From positions 744,001 to 808,000 of the forward strand of contig NZ_QGNA01000002.1 in the NCBI RefSeq assembly GCF_003173615.1: a stretch of 64,000 nucleotides of DNA, in the 5' to 3' direction. Positions 16,700 to 25,580 of this stretch are shown piece after piece. The DNA comes from Falsiroseomonas bella (lineage in GTDB: Bacteria; Pseudomonadota; Alphaproteobacteria; Acetobacterales; Acetobacteraceae). The position numbers and the translations under genes are program-made. The stretch's first letter is position 1. The number at the start of each line of letters is the position of its first letter. Under the pieces are notes generated by a model. It ran no database searches, had not been told where the DNA came from, and saw only the letters and a program-made list of their open reading frames with translations.

Positions 16700-17982
16700 C
16701 GGAGACGATGGGCTGGGTGCTGGCGGGCTGGGTGCTGGCGATGCTGGCCGGCGTGCCGCTCTACGCCACGATGGGGCTGGCCTGCTTCGCCTTCGTCTTC
16801 CTGGCCGGGATCAATCCCGCGATCGTGCCGCAGAAGATCGGGCAGGCGGCGAATTCCTTCCCTCTGCTTGCGGCGCCGCTGTTCATCCTGATGGGCAACA
16901 TCATGAACGCGGCGGGCGTGACCGACCGCATCTTCGGCTTCGCGCGGGTCTGCGTCGGCTGGCTGCGCGGCGGGCTCTGCCACGCCAACATCCTCGCCAG
17001 CGTGATCTTCGCCGGCATGTCGGGCTCGGCGGTGGCCGATGCGGGCGGCGTCGGCACGCTCGAGATCAAGGCGATGAAGGACGAGGGCTACGACGCGGAG
17101 ACGGCGGCGGCGATCACCGCGGCCTCGGCGACCATCGGCCCGATCATCCCGCCCTCGCTGCCGATGGTGATCTACGGCGTGTCGGCGGATGTCTCGATCG
17201 GCGGGCTGTCCCTGGCCGGCGTGATCCCCGGGCTGCTCATGGCGGGCAGCCTGATGGCGATGGTGACGGTTGTGGCGCGGCGGCGCGGGCTGGAACGCTC
17301 GCGCTTCCCTGGGCTGCGCGAGGTCTGGATCGCCTATCGCCGCGCCCATTGGGCGCTGATGACCCCGGTGATCCTGTTCGGCGGCATGATCGGCGGCATC
17401 TTCACGCCGACCGAGGCGGCGGCGGTGGCGGCGAGCTACGCGCTGGTGCTCGGGCTTTTCGTCTATCGCGACTTCCGGCTGCGCGACCTGCCGGAGCTGA
17501 TCGTGCAGACGGTGAACACCACCGGCGTGGTGCTGGCGCTGGTGATGACGGCGGCGGCACTCGGCTGGTGCCTCTCCATCTCGCGCATCCCGCAGACCTT
17601 CGGGCCGATGATCGTGGAGCTGATCGGCAACCCGCTGGTGTTCCTGCTGGCCGTGAATGTTGGCCTGCTGCTGGTCGGCTGCTTCATGGAGGCTCTGGCG
17701 GCGATGCTGATCCTGATCCCGATCCTGACGCCGGCCGCGGCGCAGTTCGGGATCGACCCGGTGCATTTCGGCCTGATCTTCGTGCTGAACCTGATGATCG
17801 GCACGGTCACGCCGCCGGTCGGCGTGGTGCTGTTCGTCACGGCCAAGATCGCCGGCATCAGCTTCGGCGCGATGTCGCGCGCGATCGTGCCCTGGCTGCT
17901 GCCGCTTCTGGCGGTGCTGCTGGCGACCACGCTCTTCCCGCCGCTCACGACTTTCCTGCCGCACCTGCTGCTGGGGCGCTGA
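16696..17982 (+). CDS. dctM: TRAP transporter large permease DctM
   Basis: The 428-residue permease (GTG start) has about 12 membrane helices and the TRAP signatures FPLLAAPLFILMGNIMN, GMSGSAVADAGGVGTLEI and IGPIIPPSLPMVIYG, with GCFMEALAAMLILIPIL and MIGTVTPPVGVVLF in the second half. It carries out Na+-coupled solute uptake with DctP and DctQ. Length matches the family. Its last 38 bp are overlapped by the convergent orphan gene whose composition differs sharply from this operon. Confidence 0.93.
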   Translation: MTETMGWVLAGWVLAMLAGVPLYATMGLACFAFVFLAGINPAIVPQKIGQAANSFPLLAAPLFILMGNIMNAAGVTDRIFGFARVCVGWLRGGLCHANILASVIFAGMSGSAVADAGGVGTLEIKAMKDEGYDAETAAAITAASATIGPIIPPSLPMVIYGVSADVSIGGLSLAGVIPGLLMAGSLMAMVTVVARRRGLERSRFPGLREVWIAYRRAHWALMTPVILFGGMIGGIFTPTEAAAVAASYALVLGLFVYRDFRLRDLPELIVQTVNTTGVVLALVMTAAALGWCLSISRIPQTFGPMIVELIGNPLVFLLAVNVGLLLVGCFMEALAAMLILIPILTPAAAQFGIDPVHFGLIFVLNLMIGTVTPPVGVVLFVTAKIAGISFGAMSRAIVPWLLPLLAVLLATTLFPPLTTFLPHLLLGR

Positions 17983-18685
17983 CGTCGCCAGCGCCGCTGA
18001 CCGAGAGGTTCCGGTAAATCGCATTCAACTGTTGCAGTATCTCCTGCACCACCTTGATTCGTGCGCGCTGACCGTCATGAAGCTCGTTGTCATCCGGGAA
18101 GAAGCCCACAGTCCTGCTCGAGACTGTCAAGGCAGCCAAGTCATTGTCCTGGGCGCAAAGTCTGGGGACGATCGGCAGTGCCATGATCTCCTTCAGCGGA
18201 TCGCCATCGCGCTGTTCGAAGTCGCCCTTCTTGATCCAGAGACGATTAGAGCAGAAGGCCCGCACGCATATGCCCGGGGCGTCACTTCCCTCCCCCTCTC
18301 TAGGTACCGTCCAGGGCACCAGCACGCTTCCGAAGCTCTGCGCACCGCTGCTCAGCCACATTTGCAAGCTGCTCTCCGGTCGGCTGTAGACATACAGCTG
18401 CGACGAGACTCCCCTAGGGATATCGTCCTTCGTAATCCGCCGCGCCATCTGCAGCGCATGAACCGCGATGGTATTCGACAGTCCGAAAAGACGCACCGGG
18501 CTGAGGGTTGCATGCGACGCCTCGATGTAGCCCGTGAAGTGTTTCACGGAGTCAGCGTGCTCCCGGAAGGTGCCGTGGCCGTTTGTTCTGTTCCTGTCCA
18601 GGAAGTCGGCCACCGCCCTGTACAGCCTACGCGCCGCGCCTGCGATAAGAAGCATCTCGCCAATGCTGATCGGATCTTCGTTCAT
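17945..18685 (-). CDS. Orphan protein in an AT-richer islet, unknown function
   Basis: I do not recognise this 246-aa protein. The N terminus has a helical stretch (GEMLLIAGAARRLYRAVADFL); the rest is mixed, with aromatic and Ser-rich beta-type segments. A late segment, AALTVSSRTVGFFPDDNELHDGQRARIKVVQEILQQL split around about 190-225, has a GAF-like strand-to-helix feel, but that is only an impression. The start was set at the ATG; an in-frame GTG at 18766 would add 27 residues of low-information sequence. Base composition and codon use are visibly less GC-rich than both neighbours, suggesting horizontal acquisition. The last dozen codons are written across the 3' end of dctM. Confidence 0.6.
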   Translation of the reverse strand: MNEDPISIGEMLLIAGAARRLYRAVADFLDRNRTNGHGTFREHADSVKHFTGYIEASHATLSPVRLFGLSNTIAVHALQMARRITKDDIPRGVSSQLYVYSRPESSLQMWLSSGAQSFGSVLVPWTVPREGEGSDAPGICVRAFCSNRLWIKKGDFEQRDGDPLKEIMALPIVPRLCAQDNDLAALTVSSRTVGFFPDDNELHDGQRARIKVVQEILQQLNAIYRNLSVSGAGDVSAPAAGAAGKS

Positions 18686-18745
18686 CTGGGTTCGATCCCC
18701 CTGCACAGCCCGATGCGGATGCCGCGCACTTCTAGCCGCGAAGTC

Positions 18746-18759
18746 ACGATAGTGATCGT
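18746..18759. promoter_or_regulatory. Inverted repeat upstream of the orphan gene (candidate operator)
   Basis: ACGAT and ATCGT arms flank a 4-base centre about 60-75 bases upstream of the orphan gene's ATG. A second perfect palindrome, CTCGATCGAG, lies at 18785-18794. Both sit between the orphan and the MFS gene's 3' end. They could be operators for the islet gene, but short palindromes arise by chance and no matching -10/-35 pair was convincing. Confidence 0.25.
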
Positions 18760-18804
18760 CTGTCACCCGCTCTTGTCACAAACCCTCGATCGAGTTCGCC
18801 GGAG

Positions 18805-19971
18805 TTAGCCGGCACGCCGCCCGCCCAGCGCCAGCACGGTCCCGAGCAGCGCGAGCCCCGCCGCCATCGGCGCGAAGCCCGCGAAGCCGAAGGCCGCGAT
18901 CACCAGCCCGCCGAGCGCCGCCGCCGCGAGCCAGCCGATCGAGGCGGAGGTCACGTTCAGCCCCAGCACCGTGCCGCGCACCTCATCCGGCACGTTGCTC
19001 AGCGCCGCCATCAGGCAGGGGCGCGACACAGACGCCGCCATGATGAAGGCGAAGCCGAGCGCCGCCGTTGCGACCATGCCGCCCTGCCAGAGGAACAGCG
19101 GCAGCGAGACGAGCCCGCAGCAGGCCATCGCACCGGCGAAGGTCAGCATCCGGTTCGGCAGCCGGTCCGCCAATTGCCCGCCAAGCAGCGTGCCGAGGAT
19201 GTTGCCGAGCGCGAAGATCGCGAGCGGCAGCGCCAGGCCGGCAAGCGAAAGGCCATAGGCGGTCTGCAGGAAGGTCGGGAAGAAGGTGACGGCGAGCGCG
19301 TAGCAGCTGCGCTCCGCCACGCCCATCGTCAGCAGGCGCAGCACGCGCGGCGTCATCGCGGCGCGGTAGTCGGTGCGCCGCCGCGTGCCGCCGCCCCGCT
19401 GCGCGACGGGCCGCCGCGTCGTCAGCAGCATGCCGAGTGCTGCGAGCAGCGCCATCGCGCCGACGCAGACGCTGACGCCGCGCCAGCCGATGGAGGCGCC
19501 GATCCAGGCCGCGCCCGGCACGCCGAGCAGCAGCGCCATGGACTGCCCCGAGAGCGTCCAGCCCAGCGCCCGGCCGCGCTGCCGGTCCTCGACGCGCGAC
19601 GACACCTCGGAGACGACGGTCGGCGAGATGCAGCCCGCCGCGGCGCCCGCCGCGGTCGCCCAGAAGGCGACGGCCCAGAAGCTCTGGGCGAGTGCGGTCG
19701 CGACCATGCAGATGGCGAGCGCGACCGGCCCGCCGATCAGGAAGGGCCGCCGCCCGACGCGGTCCGACCAGGCGCCCGCGACCAGCGAGGCGACGCCCCA
19801 GGAGATCGCGTTCAGCGCCATGATGTTGGCGGTGAGCGAGAGGCTAACCGCCAGGTCCTGCGACATCTCGAGCAGGAAGGGCGCGCGGCTGCTGCCGCTC
19901 GAGGACAGCGCGAAGAAGGTGAGCGCCGACGCCGCGACAAGCGCCCACGGCAATGGCGGTGGCGCGCTCAC
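18805..19971 (-). CDS. MFS transporter
   Basis: The 388-residue protein starts at GTG and has about 12 membrane helices. The MFS loop motif between helices 2 and 3 is present as GAWSDRVGRRPFLIGG, with its counterpart GGQLADRLPNRMLTFAG in the second half. The family moves small solutes with protons; drug or aromatic-acid efflux are equally possible. It lies 9 bp downstream of the SDR gene on the same strand, which itself overlaps the reductase gene, so the three form a likely operon handling one metabolite. Confidence 0.88.
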   Translation of the reverse strand: MSAPPPLPWALVAASALTFFALSSSGSSRAPFLLEMSQDLAVSLSLTANIMALNAISWGVASLVAGAWSDRVGRRPFLIGGPVALAICMVATALAQSFWAVAFWATAAGAAAGCISPTVVSEVSSRVEDRQRGRALGWTLSGQSMALLLGVPGAAWIGASIGWRGVSVCVGAMALLAALGMLLTTRRPVAQRGGGTRRRTDYRAAMTPRVLRLLTMGVAERSCYALAVTFFPTFLQTAYGLSLAGLALPLAIFALGNILGTLLGGQLADRLPNRMLTFAGAMACCGLVSLPLFLWQGGMVATAALGFAFIMAASVSRPCLMAALSNVPDEVRGTVLGLNVTSASIGWLAAAALGGLVIAAFGFAGFAPMAAGLALLGTVLALGGRRAG

Positions 19972-19980
19972 CGCGCGGCG

Positions 19981-20733
19981 CTAGCCGCCATCCACCGACA
20001 GCACCTGCCCGCTGATCCAGTTCGCCTGCTCGCTGGCGAGGAACAGCACGCCATTGGCGATGTCCTGCGGCGTGCCGAGGCGGCGCAGCGCGATGCCCTC
20101 GACCAGCGCCTTCTTGCCCGCTTCGCCATAGCCCTCGAACTGCACGATGGTGGAGGGGTTGGACAGCACGAAGCCCGGCGCGACGCTGTTCACCGTGATG
20201 TTGAACGGCCCGAGCTCGCGCGAGAGCTGCTTCGTCAGCCCGACCAGCGCGTGCTTCGCGGCGCAATAGGCCTGGATGCCGGTCTTGCTCGGCTTGAGGC
20301 CGGCGCCGGAGCTGATCGTCACGATGCGCCCCGCCCCGGCCTTCTTCATGCCCGGCACCACCGCGCGCGCCAGGTTGAAGGCGGCATGGGTGTTGATGTC
20401 GAAGATCGCGTGCCAGTCCTCCTCCGGCACGTCCTCGACCGGGCGCATCGCCTGGCCGCGCACGCCGCCGGCGTTGCAGACCAGCACGCCGACGGGCCCA
20501 CCGGTCGCGTCCTCGATGGATTTGATCCAACCCGCCGCGGCGCCCTTGGCCGTCAGGTCGAAGGCGGCGGTGGTGATGCCGGTGCCCTGCTTCGTCTCGG
20601 CCAGCTCGGCCTCCGAGAGATCGCAGGCGAAGACCCGCGCGCCCAGGCGGTCGAAGCTCTGCGCGATGGCGCGGCCGAAGCCATGGCCGGCACCGGTGAC
20701 GGCGACCGTCGCGCCGTCGAAGCGGATGTTCAT
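19981..20733 (-). CDS. SDR-family oxidoreductase
   Basis: This 250-aa classical short-chain dehydrogenase has the cofactor loop VTGAGHGFGRA (about 13-23), the NAGG motif, the catalytic Ser in ISSGAG and the YxxxK pair in AYCAAKHAL. It ends in VLSVDGG, a common SDR C terminus. DLS in ACDLSEAEL after strand 2 suggests NAD preference. Its ATG overlaps the stop of the reductase gene upstream (ATGA), and an MFS gene follows. It probably interconverts a hydroxyl and a keto group on the metabolite moved by that transporter; the substrate is unknown. Confidence 0.9.
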   Translation of the reverse strand: MNIRFDGATVAVTGAGHGFGRAIAQSFDRLGARVFACDLSEAELAETKQGTGITTAAFDLTAKGAAAGWIKSIEDATGGPVGVLVCNAGGVRGQAMRPVEDVPEEDWHAIFDINTHAAFNLARAVVPGMKKAGAGRIVTISSGAGLKPSKTGIQAYCAAKHALVGLTKQLSRELGPFNITVNSVAPGFVLSNPSTIVQFEGYGEAGKKALVEGIALRRLGTPQDIANGVLFLASEQANWISGQVLSVDGG

Positions 20734-21800
20734 GGGAGGTCCCTCGCCAGTTCGGTTAGGTTGTCGTCGGACATCGGCCGCTCGCCGCGCTCGCATTGCT
20801 TGATCATCGCGATCAGCCTCTCGAGCGTCGGGCAGGCGAGCCCATGCGTCCTGCCGATCGGGATCGCCGCGCCGATCTGCGCATCCGCGGGCGTTGCGCG
20901 ATGGCGCACCCACAGGTCGCGCCAGATGCCCGAATGCGTCTTGGCGTTGGGTCGGTTGAACGCCTCCAGCGCCGCGACGGATCGGCGTGCGGCGTCTTCC
21001 GTCGCGCCGGGCATGAAGGCGGCCGGATCGAAGCCGTTGAAGCCGAGCGGGCGCACGCCCTCGGCCCGTGCCACTGCCATCACCTCGCCGCACAGCGCGC
21101 GGATCAGCGGCAGCAGTTCCGGCCGCGCCAGCGTGTCGGCGATGCCCTTCTCCGCCAGGCCCTGCATATAGAGCAGCGAGGAATAGGCCAGCTTGCCCCA
21201 GAGATAGCCCCAGATGTTGTCCGTCAGCACCGCGTCCGGCTCGAACGTCTCGCGCAGCAGCGCGTGCAGCGCCTCTACGCGCGGCGTGCGCGCGCCATCC
21301 AGCTCGCCCACCACCACTGCGCCGCGGTTGCCGTATAGGATGCGCCCCGGGCCGAGCCAGTCGGCGCCGAAGTTCACGAAGGCGCCCATCGTGCGCTCCG
21401 CGCCGCAGACATCGGCGATGACCCGCTCGCACAGTCCGTTCTGCAGCGACAGCACGTAGCCGTCGGGGGCGAGGTGCGGCAGCAGCTGGCGGCAGGCGGC
21501 TTCGGTGTCGTGCGTCTTCACGCAGAGGAACACGCGGCGGAACACGCCCTGCACGGTCGCGGGCGTGAAGGCCGGCGCCGTCACGCCGAAGGCGGCGACC
21601 GGTCCCTCGATGGCAAGCCCCCGCGCCGGGTCGCGGATGGCGGCGACGTGATCCTCGGCGATGTCCACGAAGACCACGGCGTGGCGGGCACGGACCAGAT
21701 GCGCGCCGACCGTGCCGCCGATGGCGCCGGCGCCCCAGACCAGGATCGGCCCGTGGTCCACGGCATGCCGCGCATGCGCCTTCTCCGCGTCCTTCGCCAT
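20730..21800 (-). CDS. Ketopantoate reductase-like (ApbA/PanE family) oxidoreductase
   Basis: The 356-residue protein begins with an NADP-binding motif ILVWGAGAIGGTVGAHLVRA (about 20-38) and contains LCVKTHDTEAA and LSLQNGLCERV, the ApbA/PanE signatures around the cofactor and the catalytic Asn/Lys. The C-terminal helical domain (GYLWGKLAYSSLLY) supplies the substrate lysine. It is longer than PanE (about 300 aa), with an extra C-terminal segment HGLACPTLERLIAMIKQCERGER, so a 2-oxo or hydroxy acid other than ketopantoate is likely. It heads a minus-strand trio with SDR and MFS genes. Confidence 0.85.
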   Translation of the reverse strand: MAKDAEKAHARHAVDHGPILVWGAGAIGGTVGAHLVRARHAVVFVDIAEDHVAAIRDPARGLAIEGPVAAFGVTAPAFTPATVQGVFRRVFLCVKTHDTEAACRQLLPHLAPDGYVLSLQNGLCERVIADVCGAERTMGAFVNFGADWLGPGRILYGNRGAVVVGELDGARTPRVEALHALLRETFEPDAVLTDNIWGYLWGKLAYSSLLYMQGLAEKGIADTLARPELLPLIRALCGEVMAVARAEGVRPLGFNGFDPAAFMPGATEDAARRSVAALEAFNRPNAKTHSGIWRDLWVRHRATPADAQIGAAIPIGRTHGLACPTLERLIAMIKQCERGERPMSDDNLTELARDLP

Positions 21801-21936
21801 GCGCCGATCCCCCGCCCGCCTTGCCCGCGCAACCCGCGCATGCGCCGGCCGCGCTTGTGCCGGCGGCCCGCGGCCCGTCAGATGCGACAACGCTAGCCGG
21901 GATGGGCGGAAGGTCAATGCGGGCGCCAAGCCCCAG

Positions 21937-22797
21937 ATGAGGCTGTCGGACAATCTGCGCGGCGCGGTGCTGATGGCCGTCGCCGCGGCGATCTTCGCGC
22001 TGGAGGCGCTGGTGCTGCGCTGGCTGACCGCGCGCGGCGTGCCGGTGGGCCTGCAGCTCGCCGCGCGCACCGCGGGGCAGCTCGTCTGGGTGGCGCCCAT
22101 CGTGATGGCGATGGGGCCGCGCGTCTTCCGCACGCAGCGCCTGCCCATGCACCTCGCGCGCGGCGCCTCCTCGTTGACCTGCTGGGGGCTCTACTATCTC
22201 TCGCTGACGATGCTCGACCTTGCGACCGCCACGGCGCTGAGCTTCACCGCGGTGATGATCACCGCGCTGCTCGCAGGGCCGATGCTGGGCGAGCGTGTGG
22301 GCGCCTGGCGCTGGGCGGCGGCGGTGATCGGCTTCGCCGGCATCCTGGTGATGCTGCGGCCGGGCGGCGGCGCGGATCCGCTGGGGGCCGCGGTCGCCAT
22401 CGCCAGCGCGGTCGCCTGGTGCGGCATCACGCTCACCTCGCGCAGCCTGACGCTGACCGACGGCACGGCGACGATCATGGCCTGGGTGGGGCTCACCACC
22501 TTCCTCGGTGCGCTGCCGGTCGCCTTCCTCGCCTGGACGCCCATCGGCGCGGTGGACGCCGTGGTGCTGGCGGCCATCGCGCTCGTCACACCCTCTCTGA
22601 TCTGGCTGACGACGGAGGCGCTGCGCCATGGCGAGGCCTCCGCCATCGCGCCGCTGCAATATCTGCGCCTGCCGCTGCTGGCGCTGGCCGGCTGGCTGGC
22701 CTGGGGCGAGGCGCCGGATGGCTGGTCCTGGCTCGGCATGGCCGCGATCCTGTCCGGCGCGCTGCTGGTCACGGTGGTGGAGGCGCGGCGGCGATGA
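21937..22797 (+). CDS. EamA/DMT superfamily transporter (first of tandem pair)
   Basis: The 286-aa protein has ten predicted membrane helices in two EamA repeats, with FALEALVLRWLTARGVP and the repeat ends GPMLGERVGAWRWAAAVIG and LAWGEAPDGWSWLGMAAI. It overlaps the start of a second EamA gene by 4 nt (ATGA). The pair may act as a heterodimeric exporter, as known for some small DMT proteins, although each half here is full length. It is divergent from the reductase-SDR-MFS set. Confidence 0.87.
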   Translation: MRLSDNLRGAVLMAVAAAIFALEALVLRWLTARGVPVGLQLAARTAGQLVWVAPIVMAMGPRVFRTQRLPMHLARGASSLTCWGLYYLSLTMLDLATATALSFTAVMITALLAGPMLGERVGAWRWAAAVIGFAGILVMLRPGGGADPLGAAVAIASAVAWCGITLTSRSLTLTDGTATIMAWVGLTTFLGALPVAFLAWTPIGAVDAVVLAAIALVTPSLIWLTTEALRHGEASAIAPLQYLRLPLLALAGWLAWGEAPDGWSWLGMAAILSGALLVTVVEARRR

Positions 22798-23750
22798 CGC
22801 CGATGACGAAGGCGGCGCTGCTCGCCGTGGCCTCCGCCTTCTTCTTCAACCTCGAGACCGTCGTGGTGAAGGCGATCGAGGGCGTGCCGCTCGCCACCAT
22901 CGTGCTGGCCCGCGCCGTCGGGCAACTCGCCTGGGCGATGCCCGCTTTCGTTCAGGATCCACGGGGCGTGATGCGCACGGGCCAGCTCAGGCTGAACCTG
23001 CTGCGTGGCGGGCTCTCCGGCATTTCCTGGTACATGTATTTTCTCTCCTTCTCGATGCTGCCGCTGGCGACCGCCACGGTGCTGTCCTTCACCTCCGTGC
23101 TGTTCGTCACCGCGCTCGCCGGGCCCGTGCTGGGGGAGGCGGTGCGCTGGCGGCGATGGACCGCGACGTTGGTGGGCTTCGCCGGGGTGGTCGCGATCGT
23201 GCGCCCCGGCGCGCTGGAGGTCGGCTGGCCGGTGGCGGCGGCCATCGGCTCCGCCTTCCTGGGCGCCGGCATCGTGCTGACCACGAAGATGCTGGCGCGC
23301 AGCGAGCGCACCATCACGATCATGTTCTACATCGGCCTGATGACCACGCTGATGGCGCTGCCCGTTGCCTGGCCGGGCCTCGCCTGGCCGGGCTGGCGCG
23401 ATTTCGGGCTGCTGCTGCTGACGGCGCTTTGCGGGCCTTTCGCGATGGTGCTGTGGATCAGCGCGCTGCGGCTGGCGGATGCGAGCGTCATCGCGCCGAT
23501 CGGCTATGTGCGCCTGGTCTTCGCCGCCGCCTTCGGCGTGCTGCTGTTCAACGAGATGCCAGACATGTGGCTCGGCTTCGGCGCGGCGCTGATCGTCGGC
23601 AGCGCGCTCTACATCACGCGGCGGGAGGCCCGGGTCGCGCGGCGGAAGGCGGCGCCGCTGGTCGCGGCGCCCGCCATCCCGCCTCAGCGCGGTGCGGCGG
23701 CGGAGAGCGCCGAGTCCAGCGCCGAGGGCTCCAGCCCGAAGTCGCGGTAG
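22794..23750 (+). CDS. EamA/DMT superfamily transporter (second of tandem pair)
   Basis: This 318-residue protein is a paralogue of its upstream neighbour: both share the phrase LATAT(A/V)LSFT followed by a GPxLGE motif. Ten membrane helices are visible, followed by a basic Ala/Arg-rich tail (RREARVARRKAAP) that is likely cytosolic. The ATG overlaps the upstream TGA. The last 67 bp overlap the convergent gamma-glutamylcyclotransferase-like gene, which suggests that the C-terminal tail is a read-through extension or that the overlap is tolerated. Confidence 0.85.
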   Translation: MTPMTKAALLAVASAFFFNLETVVVKAIEGVPLATIVLARAVGQLAWAMPAFVQDPRGVMRTGQLRLNLLRGGLSGISWYMYFLSFSMLPLATATVLSFTSVLFVTALAGPVLGEAVRWRRWTATLVGFAGVVAIVRPGALEVGWPVAAAIGSAFLGAGIVLTTKMLARSERTITIMFYIGLMTTLMALPVAWPGLAWPGWRDFGLLLLTALCGPFAMVLWISALRLADASVIAPIGYVRLVFAAAFGVLLFNEMPDMWLGFGAALIVGSALYITRREARVARRKAAPLVAAPAIPPQRGAAAESAESSAEGSSPKSR

Positions 23751-24121
23751 CCCTGGCGAAGATGCGCGACATACCACGCCGCCGGCGGCCCCGCGCGATG
23801 CACCTGCTCCACATAGGTCCAGGCCTCCGCGGCGCCGCCGACCGGTTGCGGCAGGCGGATGCGGATGCGGCGGTAGATGCCGAGCGCCGTGCCCTCCGCG
23901 ACGTCCAGCGCGCGCAGGTGCCGCGGCGTGACGCGCCAGAGGCCGAGCGGCACGAAGGCGTCCTCGTCGCGCAGGATCGAGGCGTAGCGGTTCACCACCA
24001 GCCGCCAGCCCGGCAGCAGCGCGGCGCCGAGCGGCTCCGCCCCGGGGCAGCGCGACGCGTGGCGCATGCGGGCGTGGTCGAGATTGCTGCCATAGGCGGC
24101 GTAGAGCGTCGGCGCGTCCAT
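23684..24121 (-). CDS. Gamma-glutamylcyclotransferase-like (AIG2/GGCT fold) protein
   Basis: The 145-aa protein has the GGCT signature YAAYGSNLDHARM near residue 7 and a downstream DVAEGTALGIYRR, where the conserved Glu is the acid/base residue of the family. Such enzymes cyclise gamma-glutamyl peptides to 5-oxoproline or act on gamma-glutamylamines. I chose the ATG giving the family N terminus MDAPTLYAAYGSN. It is divergent from the LctP-type permease gene and its 3' end overlaps the EamA gene. Confidence 0.85.
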   Translation of the reverse strand: MDAPTLYAAYGSNLDHARMRHASRCPGAEPLGAALLPGWRLVVNRYASILRDEDAFVPLGLWRVTPRHLRALDVAEGTALGIYRRIRIRLPQPVGGAAEAWTYVEQVHRAGPPAAWYVAHLRQGYRDFGLEPSALDSALSAAAPR

Positions 24122-24168
24122 CGCCGCGCAGCCTCGCGCCGCTTCGCGCTTCGGGCAAGGATCGCCCC

Positions 24169-25572
24169 ATGATCCTCGCGCTCCAGGCGCTGCCGCTGCT
24201 GCTGCTCGTCGCACTGCTGGTCTCCGGCCGGGCAGGGCCGGTGCCGGCGGTGCTGGCCGCCCTCCTCGCCGCGCTGCCGGCCGTGCTGCTCACGCTGCCG
24301 GACGGCGCCGCACCGGCGGGCTTCCTGGCGGAGGAGACGCTGCGCGGCGCCTTCCTGGCCTTGAAGCCGATCGGCGTCGTCGTCGGCGGGCTGCTGTTCC
24401 ACGCGGCGGTGCAGCGCGCGCCCGCCGAGGGCAGCGCGGTCGTGGCCACGCCGCGGCGCATCCTGGTCGCGACGCTGCTGGCCGGCGCCTTCCTGGAGAG
24501 CGTGACGGGCTTCGCCGTCGGCGCGGTCTTCGCGCTGGCGGCGCTGCGCGGGATGGGGCTTCGCGGCGCGCCGGCCGGCGCGATGGCGCTGCTCTCGCTC
24601 AGCCTGGTGCCCTGGGGCGGGCTCGGTCCGGGCACGGCGCTCGGCGCGGCGCTGGTCGGGCTTCCCGCGCAGGCGGTGGCCTTCGCGACTGCCTGGCCGA
24701 ACGCCGTCTGGTATCCGCTGCTCGGCCCGGTGCTGTGGCGGCTCTGCGCCGCCGCGGGGATCGCCGTGCCCCCGGCGGAGCGGTTGGCGCAGATGCTGGT
24801 GCTGTGCGGCGTCGCCGCGCTGCTGCTGCTCTGCCACGCGCTGTTTCCGTTCGAGGCCGCGGGCATCGTCGCCACAGGCGTTCCGCTGCTGCTGCTGCTC
24901 TGGCGCCTGGATCCGCCGCAGGGCGCGGCCGGCTGGCGCGCCGCGATCCGCACATTGGCACCCTATGCCGGGCTGACGGTGGCGCTGCTCACGGCACGCG
25001 CCTGGGCCGGCGCGCCGGCCTGGACGCCCTTCGCCGACTTGCCCGGCCTGCCACTGACACATGTGGCGATCATCCTGTGGCTGGTCGCGGCGGCGCTGCT
25101 GCTGCGGCTGCCCGACGGGCCGGCGCGGGCCCGGGGCGCACTGCTGCGCGCGCGGCGCCCGGCGCTGGCCATGCTGCTCTATGTGATCCTGGCCCGCTGG
25201 CTGGCGGGATCGGGCGTCGCGGGATCGCTGGCCGAGGCGCTGGCCGGCGCGCTCGGGCCGCTTGCCCCCTATGCGGTGCCGCCGCTCGGGCTCGCCTCCG
25301 GCATGGTGACGGGCAGCAATGTCGGCTCGAACGCGGCGCTGATGACGGTGCAGGCGGCGCTCGGCCGAGCGGCGGCGCTGCCCGAGTTGCTGGCGCCGGC
25401 GCTGCACAACTTCGCGGGCGCCGCCGGCGCCGGCATGTCCTTCGCCGTCACCGCCATGATCTGCGGGCTGCTCGCCGACGGCACGCGGCCTGCGCAGATC
25501 TGGCGGATGCTGCTGCCCTCCATGGCGCTGGTGCTCGTGATCGGGTGGCTTGCCGTGGCAGTGGCGGGGTAG
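24169..25572 (+). CDS. L-lactate permease (LctP) family transporter
   Basis: The 467-residue protein has a dozen or more hydrophobic segments and two LctP-type signatures: LLAGAFLESVTGFAVGAVFALAAL in the first half and GMVTGSNVGSNAALMTVQAAL in the second, where LctP proteins have a TGSDTSSN-like loop. The family takes up lactate or glycolate with protons or Na+. It is shorter than the 530-560 residues of characterised LctP, so the ligand may differ. It converges with the DUF1501 gene, 8 bp apart. Confidence 0.8.
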   Translation: MILALQALPLLLLVALLVSGRAGPVPAVLAALLAALPAVLLTLPDGAAPAGFLAEETLRGAFLALKPIGVVVGGLLFHAAVQRAPAEGSAVVATPRRILVATLLAGAFLESVTGFAVGAVFALAALRGMGLRGAPAGAMALLSLSLVPWGGLGPGTALGAALVGLPAQAVAFATAWPNAVWYPLLGPVLWRLCAAAGIAVPPAERLAQMLVLCGVAALLLLCHALFPFEAAGIVATGVPLLLLLWRLDPPQGAAGWRAAIRTLAPYAGLTVALLTARAWAGAPAWTPFADLPGLPLTHVAIILWLVAAALLLRLPDGPARARGALLRARRPALAMLLYVILARWLAGSGVAGSLAEALAGALGPLAPYAVPPLGLASGMVTGSNVGSNAALMTVQAALGRAAALPELLAPALHNFAGAAGAGMSFAVTAMICGLLADGTRPAQIWRMLLPSMALVLVIGWLAVAVAG

Positions 25573-25580
25573 GGGGGCCC

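Noticed and set aside
18001-18800. Mobile-element ends around the AT-rich islet
   Set aside because: No direct or inverted repeat of convincing length brackets the islet, so mobility cannot be shown.
21937-23750. A single fused EamA-EamA gene
   Set aside because: Two separate ATG/stop pairs overlap by 4 nt, and each half is full length, so it is a tandem pair and not a fusion.
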